This document shows, piece after piece, positions 14,860 through 21,239 of a stretch of DNA of 23,809 bases. The stretch comes from DATDCV01 sp036524155. Its GTDB lineage: Bacteria; Verrucomicrobiota; Verrucomicrobiia; Limisphaerales; UBA8199. The notes under the pieces were generated by a model. The model had not been told where the DNA came from and did not search any database. It saw only the letters and a program-made list of their open reading frames with translations. Each line of letters opens with the position of its first letter. Within the stretch, counting starts at the first letter, position 1. The position numbers were made by a program, and so were the translations under genes. The stretch is from contig DATDCV010000278.1 in NCBI GenBank assembly GCA_036524155.1, positions 1-23,809 of the forward strand, in the 5' to 3' direction.

Positions 14860-15450
14860 ATGAACCTGCCGAACAAGCTGACTGTCTCGCGGTTTGTTCT
14901 GACTGTCGCTTTCCTGGCGATTATGTTTTCGCGGGTGAGGTTCCACGTAACGATTGCGCTGGTGCTGTTTGTCGCGGGTGGAATCAGCGACTTTTTTGAC
15001 GGCCACATTGCGCGGCGCGACAAGCTCATAACGAATTTCGGCATTCTGATGGACCCGCTGGCCGACAAGATCATGGTCTGTTCCGCCTTCATTGCATTTG
15101 TCGGCCTGGGGTGGATCTCCGCCTGGATGGTAGTGATCATTGTCGCTCGGGAGTTGGCGATTACCGGCCTGCGTTTGCTGGCGGCCTCAAAAAGCGTCGT
15201 GCTGGCTGCGGAGGGATACGGGAAGAATAAGACGATTACTCAAATCGTGGCGATCGTGTCCATCCTGGTATTGCACAGTTACGCCGACTGGGGCGGGGTT
15301 GGAGCAGCGGTTTTCGGGATTAGGCTGTTTGGCTCAGCCTGGGTGGAGTGGTTCACCGAAATTGCGATTTGGGTCGCCGTCGCGTTGACCTTTATCTCCG
15401 GTTGGGTCTATTTATGGAGGAACCGCGCTCTTTACCTCGCCGACCTGTGA
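14860..15450 (+). CDS. pgsA: CDP-diacylglycerol-glycerol-3-phosphate 3-phosphatidyltransferase
   Basis: This membrane enzyme joins CDP-diacylglycerol and glycerol 3-phosphate to give phosphatidylglycerol phosphate, the committed step toward phosphatidylglycerol and cardiolipin. The CDP-alcohol phosphotransferase signature D-x2-D-G-x2-A-R-x8-G-x3-D-x3-D is complete at residues 44-69: D44, D47, G48, A51, R52, G61, D65, D69. The 196 residues and about six hydrophobic segments suit PgsA, and the start MNLPNKLTVSR is typical of the family. The next gene, pgpA, overlaps its stop codon and performs the following step. A related phosphatidyltransferase is possible in principle, but the pgpA neighbour makes PgsA most likely. 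Confidence 0.93.
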   Translation: MNLPNKLTVSRFVLTVAFLAIMFSRVRFHVTIALVLFVAGGISDFFDGHIARRDKLITNFGILMDPLADKIMVCSAFIAFVGLGWISAWMVVIIVARELAITGLRLLAASKSVVLAAEGYGKNKTITQIVAIVSILVLHSYADWGGVGAAVFGIRLFGSAWVEWFTEIAIWVAVALTFISGWVYLWRNRALYLADL

Positions 15451-15977
15451 ACGACCGGTCCGCACGCCAGAAGCTGTTGCTTTGGACGGCGCAAGGTTTT
15501 GGCGTGGGATGGCTTCCTTTTGCCCCCGGCACTTTCGGATCGATCCTGGGGTTTGGATGGCTGGCGCTGCTGCTCGTGATGGGCAATGTCTGGCTGTTCT
15601 TCCTCGGAAGCATCGCTGCTATCCCTCTGGCGGTGTGGCTCTGCGGCGTTGCAGAAAAGGAGCTCGGCCGGAAAGACCCCGGGTCGGTTGTCCTGGATGA
15701 AGTCGTCGCGATCCCGGTCTGCCTTTGGTGCTGGATGGCGCTTTACCTCTCAAAGCACGGTTCGTTGCCGGCGATCGGCCAATTCTTCGCCTGGGCCAAC
15801 TGGCCGCTGCTCCTGGTGGCGTTTGCCGCCTTCCGTTTTTTCGATATTCTCAAGCCCTGGCCGGTTCGGCAGAGCCAGAGTCTGCCCGGTGGCTGGGGCA
15901 TAGTCATCGATGATTTCCTGGCGGCCTTGTACGTTAATGCACTTTTGTTCGCTGCCTGGGCGACCAGGCTCCTCTAA
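15447..15977 (+). CDS. pgpA: Phosphatidylglycerophosphatase A
   Basis: This membrane phosphatase removes the phosphate from phosphatidylglycerol phosphate, the product of PgsA. Family landmarks in its 176 residues are GFGVGWLPFAPGTFGS at 17-32, the acidic pair D84-E85 in VVLDEVVAIP, FRFFDILKPWPV at 129-140, and the D155-D156 pair in GIVIDDFLAALY near the C-terminus. Several hydrophobic segments lie between them. The start GTG 15447 is chosen because it gives the four-base GTGA overlap with the pgsA stop and a normal family length. ATG 15414 lies inside pgsA and would add 11 residues. The overlap suggests translational coupling. The family usually has Gly after DEVV; here it is Ala, a mild variation. 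Confidence 0.92.
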   Translation: MNDRSARQKLLLWTAQGFGVGWLPFAPGTFGSILGFGWLALLLVMGNVWLFFLGSIAAIPLAVWLCGVAEKELGRKDPGSVVLDEVVAIPVCLWCWMALYLSKHGSLPAIGQFFAWANWPLLLVAFAAFRFFDILKPWPVRQSQSLPGGWGIVIDDFLAALYVNALLFAAWATRLL

Positions 15978-16008
15978 GACGCGGCAACGCGATCCCGCGA
16001 ACTGAAAC

Positions 16009-18153
16009 TTACCGGATTCGAATCAGCACCGCGCTGTCCGCAGCGACGTGAATCTCGACGCCTTCCGTCGTGAGCTTCGCCACATCCAAGGCCGCGGTGG
16101 ATAGGCCCGGTTGACTGAAGATTATTGCCTGTGTGGGCGAGGCAAGCGGGAACGGCAAGTGGCCGGGATGAATTGCCAGACGAACCTGCTGGGCTTTGTC
16201 GTCCATGTTTCCTACGAGGATGAAGGACTCACCCGGCCGGCTGTAGGTGGCTGCGGCGCAGCGGGTGCCGTGAACGGCGACCGCCTGGTTGCGCCAATCC
16301 GCGAACCGGAAACTCTCCACGTTCCCAATCGGTTTGAGGATTGAATACAGGTCGAAGGTTTCGGCGCTGGCGGGCCACGGAGTAACCCCGCTGAGGAGCG
16401 CTTCGAGGGCGAAGAGCCGGTGCAGCCGGCGCGGGCTGTTGCTGTCGAGTTGCCCGTAGCTGATCACTCCGCGTGACCGGGCGCCTACCAGCGACCACTC
16501 AAGCGGCAAATCCTTTAGCTCCGGGCCATTCTGGTTCCACTTGCCGTAGCCCCATTCGTTGGCCACAACGTCATCGGCAAAGTTCTCGGTCGCGAACATG
16601 GGGGTGGTCGTGTTATGGACAATGACTAAGCCCCCGGGCCCGACGCGGCGGCGAGTCCACTCCATCAAGTTCAAAAGCTCATCGATGTCCCAATGGCCTT
16701 CCGCCGGCGCGCCCGGCTTGGCTTCGTGCAGGGGGTTGTCGCAAAGCAGGGCGACGTTCCAATCGTAATACACCCCGTCCAGAGCGTGGTTCGTCAGTAC
16801 ACGGTCGATAGACTTCTTCAGGAATACAAGCCAGCCGGAGCGCAGGCACATTTGCACGCCGAACTCATTTGTGCCGCGGAAAAAATTATGCTGAAGGTTG
16901 CCTTTCGCATTCTGCCTGCCCCATTCGAGGCCGTGCTGCTGGAATTCCTTCGTGCTCGGATGGAGTTCCTTGTTTGAAAAATAAGTCGCGACGCGGATCC
17001 CCGCTCGATGGCACTCCGCAATCACTTGGTCGTACTTATCCATGTCGGGATACGGCGGATAAGACCCGTCTCGCCAGAAAAGTCCATCGTCGTAATAGTC
17101 TCCGTCGTTATGGCAGTGGACTGTTTGGATGCCGCTTTCCGCCCACTGGCGCACCTGTGCAGGGCTGACCCAGTCGCCGCGGTTGCGGTTGAAAGAAGCG
17201 TGCAACCAGGGCTTCCGTGCGCGACCGTCGACAATCGGAATGCCCAGGTAATAGTCCAAGACCCAGGTCTTGGGCATCGGCCGAGCCGCTTCGGCGCTCT
17301 GCCAGGGGGAGACCGACCAGGCGATTCCAGGCGGTCCCTGGCTGGGCTGGATCAGGAACTGGCCCTGTCCCCGGCGACCGGGGAGTCGCGACTCCCATTG
17401 TGCCAGGTCAGAACTGACGAACCATTCGAGACCCTCGACGCCGGCGTTGGCGAACAGCACGTAGCGCGGGACATAGCGCGTTTTGACAACCGGTGCCGAC
17501 GGTGTGCCGGGGCCGCACTTTCCCCAGACACAACTGCCAAACGAAAATGGCGGGGCCTTCTCCTGCTCGCTCAGCCCTTCCCGGTAGCCGTAATCCGCGA
17601 GAGGCGGCGACAGCACGGTAGAAATGGCGCAGACTTCGCGCGCCTGGAACCCGGCAGAGCTGCGCGTGAATTCTTTGTGAATTTTCAGGTAGCCCCAGTG
17701 GTACTCGTACGTGGTCTTGACCCGAACGCCCGCCGCCCGGCCGCGTTCATCCAGCAGGCGGGCGCTGACCGTCACGATCTCCGTCAAATCCCTCCGGGTG
17801 CGTTTGATTCGCGCCGACTGATCATTCAAATCGGAAAAGCTGGTATCATGTTCATCTCGGACCCGCGTTTCCAGGGGCACCGCGAGCAAATTGGTGGCCG
17901 TTCCATGGGTCAGGCGTATGTTGCAGATCGCGCCGCCGTGTTTGAGATCATGTTGGACCTGGTAATAAGGCGTGGAGAGGGTCAGCAGACCGGCGCGTTT
18001 GTCGTTTTCCACCTTGTAGGGTTGCGGCCACGTCGCTGGCGGTGCTGGATCAGATGGCAGCGCAGCCTGGAGAGGAGCAATGCTTTCCAGGAACAGAAGA
18101 CCCGGGGCAACCGCCGACGCACACCAGCGGTGGATTCGGTCTTGATGCATCAT
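16009..18153 (-). CDS. Secreted glycoside-hydrolase-like TIM-barrel protein
   Basis: This 714-residue protein starts with a signal peptide after MMHQDRIHRW (hydrophobic stretch SAVAPGLLFLESIAPLQA). A beta-rich N-terminal part of about 280 residues is followed by a TIM-barrel region. It contains VHCHNDGDYYDDGLFWRDG, YDQVIAECHRAGIRVATYFSNKELHP, HALDGVYYDWNVALLCDN and LVIVHNTTTPMFATENFADD. A small beta domain ends the protein (SFILVGNMDD, AADSAVLIRIR). The layout resembles GH36-like or DUF6259-like glycosidases, and the Asp in DGVYYDWN is a candidate catalytic residue. The family assignment is tentative. The ATG at 18153 is chosen because upstream in-frame sequence overlaps the neighbouring gene and its terminator. 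It probably acts on a plant or algal polysaccharide outside the cytoplasm. Confidence 0.72.
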   Translation of the reverse strand: MMHQDRIHRWCASAVAPGLLFLESIAPLQAALPSDPAPPATWPQPYKVENDKRAGLLTLSTPYYQVQHDLKHGGAICNIRLTHGTATNLLAVPLETRVRDEHDTSFSDLNDQSARIKRTRRDLTEIVTVSARLLDERGRAAGVRVKTTYEYHWGYLKIHKEFTRSSAGFQAREVCAISTVLSPPLADYGYREGLSEQEKAPPFSFGSCVWGKCGPGTPSAPVVKTRYVPRYVLFANAGVEGLEWFVSSDLAQWESRLPGRRGQGQFLIQPSQGPPGIAWSVSPWQSAEAARPMPKTWVLDYYLGIPIVDGRARKPWLHASFNRNRGDWVSPAQVRQWAESGIQTVHCHNDGDYYDDGLFWRDGSYPPYPDMDKYDQVIAECHRAGIRVATYFSNKELHPSTKEFQQHGLEWGRQNAKGNLQHNFFRGTNEFGVQMCLRSGWLVFLKKSIDRVLTNHALDGVYYDWNVALLCDNPLHEAKPGAPAEGHWDIDELLNLMEWTRRRVGPGGLVIVHNTTTPMFATENFADDVVANEWGYGKWNQNGPELKDLPLEWSLVGARSRGVISYGQLDSNSPRRLHRLFALEALLSGVTPWPASAETFDLYSILKPIGNVESFRFADWRNQAVAVHGTRCAAATYSRPGESFILVGNMDDKAQQVRLAIHPGHLPFPLASPTQAIIFSQPGLSTAALDVAKLTTEGVEIHVAADSAVLIRIR

Positions 18154-18175
18154 GTTTTCAGGCTTGCTGCAAGAG

Positions 18176-18201
18176 AAACCCGCCTTGAACGAGGCGGGTT
18201 T
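18176..18201 (-). terminator. Intrinsic-type terminator of the isomerase-like gene
   Basis: A perfect 10-bp stem (AAACCCGCCT / AGGCGGGTTT) with a 6-nt loop lies 27 nt after the stop of the minus-strand isomerase-like gene and 22 nt before the start of the next minus-strand gene. T-rich stretches flank both ends, so it could work in either direction. It implies that the glycoside-hydrolase-like gene has its own promoter or depends on readthrough. Confidence 0.75.
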
Positions 18202-18227
18202 CGTTTGATGAGGAACCGCGAGAGTGA

Positions 18228-19085
18228 CTACCAGATCTTCTTGAGGCCTTTGAGTGACAGTTCCGTGCACTCCATCGGCGATTTGCCGGGCAGATAGGCT
18301 TCTTGTTCGACAGTGACCCACTCCGTTCCACCCGCCTGCCGGCACGCCGCCAGCACCGCCGCCCAATCCACTGAATCCTCGCCGATGATCGGTTTCTTCG
18401 ATTTGTCATCACCCACTACCGTCGGCTTGAAATGCGTGATTTTTGTTCTTCCGGGGAAGAGCTTGATCAAATCGACTGGATTGTAGCCCGCCGCGGCGGA
18501 CCATCCGCAATCCTGCTGCAGGACGACGTCCTTGCTGGTGCGTTGGGCGAACAAGTGCCAATAAGTGGTGTCGCCCGTTTTCGTGAACTCGTGCGTGTGA
18601 TTGTGGTAGCCGCAATACATCCCCAGCGGCTTCAGCGTTTCGGCCGTTTTGTTGAACGTTTCGGCCAGCGTCTTGCTCTTTTCGGGGTTGGTGAAATCGC
18701 CATCCCCGGGAACGATCAAATACTTGCACCCCAGGGTCTGGTGAAAGTCGATCGTCCGTTGCAGCGCGTCTCCCCGGAAGCTGCCCGTGCCAATATGGGT
18801 GCCTGCCGCTACCAGCCCCAGCTCGTCCAGTTTCTGCCGCAGCTCTTTGGCTTTGCCGTCGTATTTGTGGTAACCTGCAAACTCGACGCCGGCAAAGCCC
18901 ATCTTTGCCACGTCCGCCAACGCAGCATCGAAGTCTTTGCTGCACGCGTCCCGCACGGAATAGAGCTGGACGGAAATACGTGGATTGGCGGTGGTTTGCC
19001 CCCAGAGGGACGGCTGCAGTCCGAGGGCTGTGGTGGCGAGCATCGAAGTTTTGACGAAGTTCCGACGAGAGAGCGGTGCGTTCAT
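18228..19085 (-). CDS. Tat-exported sugar phosphate isomerase/epimerase-like protein
   Basis: This 285-residue protein has a Tat leader (SRRNFVKTS, residues 6-14) and then a xylose-isomerase-like (AP endonuclease family 2) TIM barrel. Visible landmarks are ISVQLYSVRD at 37-46, GVEFAGYHKYDG at 66-77, GTHIGTG at 95-101, YHNHTHEF at 160-167 and HFKP at 218-221, plus a late Glu in WVTVEQEAY. The HNHTHEF motif supplies typical metal ligands. The strand that usually reads LDxGW is QDCGW here (191-195), keeping the Asp. The family isomerises or epimerises sugars; an exported copy is common in Verrucomicrobiota and Planctomycetota, with unknown substrate. The ATG at 19085 is chosen over a TTG three codons upstream. 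The hairpin terminator follows. Confidence 0.85.
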   Translation of the reverse strand: MNAPLSRRNFVKTSMLATTALGLQPSLWGQTTANPRISVQLYSVRDACSKDFDAALADVAKMGFAGVEFAGYHKYDGKAKELRQKLDELGLVAAGTHIGTGSFRGDALQRTIDFHQTLGCKYLIVPGDGDFTNPEKSKTLAETFNKTAETLKPLGMYCGYHNHTHEFTKTGDTTYWHLFAQRTSKDVVLQQDCGWSAAAGYNPVDLIKLFPGRTKITHFKPTVVGDDKSKKPIIGEDSVDWAAVLAACRQAGGTEWVTVEQEAYLPGKSPMECTELSLKGLKKIW

Positions 19086-19150
19086 AGTGGCCAACGTGTA
19101 TCATTGACCGGCCGGTCTTGTCCAGCCGATCCACACTCCCCCCAGGCGGC

Positions 19151-19283
19151 TCTCATTCTGGGATTGTGGCGTGGGCGTCTCGTCTGCGGGTTCGGTCGGT
19201 GTCCCGCCGATCGAGGCTAAAAGGGGCGGGGACGCCCCAGGAACTCGCGGGCGAGACGCCCACGCCACGCCAAAATGAGAATT
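19151..19283. repeat. Palindromic repeat element
   Basis: Arms 19167-19193 and 19241-19267 are complementary at 24 of 27 positions (beginning TGGCGTGGGCGTCTCG). Complementarity continues loosely inward (GTCCCGCC with GGGGCGGGGAC) and outward (TCTCATT with AATGAGA), so the whole block can fold into one long hairpin. The GGGCGTCTCGCCC-type core is familiar as a dispersed repeat in Verrucomicrobiota. It lies between the divergent isomerase-like and TVP38-like genes and contains no gene. Confidence 0.7.
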
Positions 19284-19368
19284 GCTGCACTCCCCCTCTC
19301 GATCCGCGGCCCGCCCCTGGCCATTTTTGGGTTTCATTTTGACCGGTGTTTCGACCATCGTTGACCGA

Positions 19369-20121
19369 ATGACGACAGGCGTGGACCCAACAGGCAACCT
19401 ATTGGCGGCGAGCACCGCTGACGGTCCGGCCGAGCCCGAAGCCAGGCCACCTTGGCGTCGCATCGCATTCCTGGCGGTGTTATTGGCGGTGCTGCTGGGG
19501 ATTGTTTATTTGTCGCCGCTCCGGGGCTACCTGGGCCGGCTCCAGGAGCTGAGGGACACGATTCGGGGCCTGGGACTGCTCGCGCCCTTTGTGCTGACGC
19601 TGAGCATCGCAGTGCTTGTGGCACTCGGATTTCCGCGCTTGCTCTTTTGTGTTATCGCCGGTATGGCACTCGGGTTCTGGTGGGGATTACTTTGGGCCCA
19701 ACTCGGCACGCTCTTGGGTAACTACGCGCTTTTCCTGGTGGCCCGCTGGGGCGGGGGCGACTGGGTCCGGCGCTACGTTGCCCGGCGAAGCCGGCTGGCC
19801 AGTCTGATTCATGAAGAAGGCATCCTGGGAGTCATTCTCGCGCGGCAGTTGCCGGTCCCGGGGATGTTGGTCAATCTGGCGTTCGGCTTGTTGTCTCTCC
19901 GGCATCGTCATTTTATCCTTGGCACACTCATCGGCCAGTTACCTGAAGCTATCCCGTTTACACTGATCGGAGCCGGGGTCGTGAAAGCCTCCCTGGCCAA
20001 GAGCGCCGGTCTAGTCGGGCTGGCCGTTGCCCTCGCCGCGCTGGTTTGGGTTGGCCTGCGCTGGTTCGCGCGCCGTAACAAGTCCTGTCCAGGAGAGCAG
20101 CACAGTCATCCTCACGCTTAA
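19369..20121 (+). CDS. TVP38/TMEM64 (DedA-superfamily, VTT domain) membrane protein
   Basis: This 250-residue membrane protein has a TM segment at about 31-48, then the VTT (SNARE-associated) core. Landmarks are ALGFPRLLFCVIAGMALGFWWGLLWAQLG (about 85-113), LLGNYALFLVARWGGGDWVRRYVARR, and LARQLPVPGMLVNLAFGLLSL, where Pro and Gly in the re-entrant region are typical. TM segments also lie at about 70-90 and near the C-terminus. The C-terminal tail ends in a His-containing stretch (EQHSHPHA). DedA-superfamily proteins are linked to lipid scrambling or transport and envelope homeostasis. The ATG at 19369 is used; no clear ribosome binding site is present. The secreted ThuA gene follows after 56 nt on the same strand and may be cotranscribed. 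Confidence 0.85.
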   Translation: MTTGVDPTGNLLAASTADGPAEPEARPPWRRIAFLAVLLAVLLGIVYLSPLRGYLGRLQELRDTIRGLGLLAPFVLTLSIAVLVALGFPRLLFCVIAGMALGFWWGLLWAQLGTLLGNYALFLVARWGGGDWVRRYVARRSRLASLIHEEGILGVILARQLPVPGMLVNLAFGLLSLRHRHFILGTLIGQLPEAIPFTLIGAGVVKASLAKSAGLVGLAVALAALVWVGLRWFARRNKSCPGEQHSHPHA

Positions 20122-20177
20122 ACAACCAGGAATTTCCGTCCTTCCCAAACGGCGGAACATGTTTACGTTGAGACCGT

Positions 20178-21020
20178 ATGAACACGAAACACACCTGCAT
20201 GGGCGCGGGTCGCGGGCGCACGCATTGTCTGTTATTAGTTTACGGGCTCATGATGTCTGGACTGGCTTTTGGCGCCGCTGGTGCGGAACCGGCAAAAGGG
20301 CCGGCTGCCAGGGTGCTCGTCTTTTCCAAAACGCTTGGCTTCCGGCACTCGAACATCCCGTTGGGCGTCTCGGCGGTGCGCCAGCTCGGCACCGACAACG
20401 GTTTCGTGGTGGACGCAACCGAAGACAGCTCTGTGTTCACGGCAGAGAACCTGGCGAAATACAAAGCTGTCGTGTTCCTCAGCGTCACCGGGGACGTCCT
20501 GGATGAGCCGCAGGAACAGGCGCTCAGTAACTTTGTGCTCGGCGGGGGCGGGTTTGCCGGCATTCACGGCGCCCTGTTCGGGCCATCGGCCTGTGAAGAC
20601 AAATGGGCGTGGTATGGCGAGCTGTGCTGCGTCTCCTTCAAGAACCATTCGGCCGTGGTGCCTGCTGCGGTGGACATCGAGGACCACAATCATCCCTCGA
20701 CTGCCGGTCTGCCCGCTCGCTGGACCCGGACCGACGAGTGGTACAACTACGACGGCACGCCCCGCGGTCGCGCCCACGTGCTCGCCTCGATTGATGAGTC
20801 CACCTACAAAGGCGGAACCGTCGGTGAGGATCACCCGATCGCCTGGTGCAAGGTAATGGGCAAAGGCCTGATGTGGTACACCGCCATGGGCCATACCGAC
20901 GAAAGCTTCCGCGAGCCGCTTTTCCTCAAACACGTGCTTGGCGGTATCCAATTCGCCGCCGGAATGAAAAAAGGGGATACTTCGGCGAATCAAAAATCGG
21001 CCCGGCGAGCGACCGAGTGA
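20178..21020 (+). CDS. Secreted ThuA-domain protein
   Basis: A signal peptide (hydrophobic LLLVYGLMMSGLAFGAAGA, ending near residue 36) precedes a ThuA-like domain that fills the 280-residue protein. Characteristic stretches are VLVFSKTLGFRHSNI (46-60), GGGGFAGIHGAL (122-133), TDEWYNYD (185-192), DHPIAWCKVMGKGLMWYTAMGHTDESF (218-244) and LGGIQFAAG near the end. The fold is glutamine-amidotransferase-like, but the biochemical role is unproven. It is the single-domain relative of the domain at the start of the ThuA/propeller protein at 4828-8313. The ATG at 20178 is used; ATG 20199 would also leave a signal peptide. Confidence 0.88.
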   Translation: MNTKHTCMGAGRGRTHCLLLVYGLMMSGLAFGAAGAEPAKGPAARVLVFSKTLGFRHSNIPLGVSAVRQLGTDNGFVVDATEDSSVFTAENLAKYKAVVFLSVTGDVLDEPQEQALSNFVLGGGGFAGIHGALFGPSACEDKWAWYGELCCVSFKNHSAVVPAAVDIEDHNHPSTAGLPARWTRTDEWYNYDGTPRGRAHVLASIDESTYKGGTVGEDHPIAWCKVMGKGLMWYTAMGHTDESFREPLFLKHVLGGIQFAAGMKKGDTSANQKSARRATE

Positions 21021-21054
21021 ACGACAGATGATCCCGGATCGACATCCATAGAAA

Positions 21055-21166
21055 GGTATCGCCTCAGTCTTGGGTCGGAGCGCCGATTTCTAATCGGCTT
21101 AAGCGAACCGACGGCCTCCTGTAAGCCGAGTACAACTCGGCGCTCCGACCCAAGACTGAGGCGGTA
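21055..21166. repeat. Long inverted repeat with nested hairpins, between converging genes
   Basis: Arms 21060-21086 and 21137-21163 are a perfect 27-bp inverted repeat (starting CGCCTCAGTCTTGGG). Each arm ends in its own small hairpin: CCGATT-TCT-AATCGG at 21083-21097 and CCGAGT-ACA-ACTCGG at 21126-21140. The central part contains a further TAAGCCGA-type repeat. It looks like a non-autonomous palindromic repeat of a kind common in Verrucomicrobiota. It sits between a plus-strand gene ending at 21020 and a minus-strand gene ending at 21240, where it could also stop transcription from both sides. Confidence 0.8.
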
Positions 21167-21239
21167 CATAGAACGCACGAATTCTCTCGACTAAAGTCCC
21201 GGCCAGAGTCATCAGGTCATTGCCTCTGCGGGCCTTATT

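Noticed and set aside
17008..18297. Long plus-strand open frame of about 429 codons
   Set aside because: It is antisense to the secreted glycoside-hydrolase-like gene and its translation is Arg/Pro-rich without any domain. High GC explains it.
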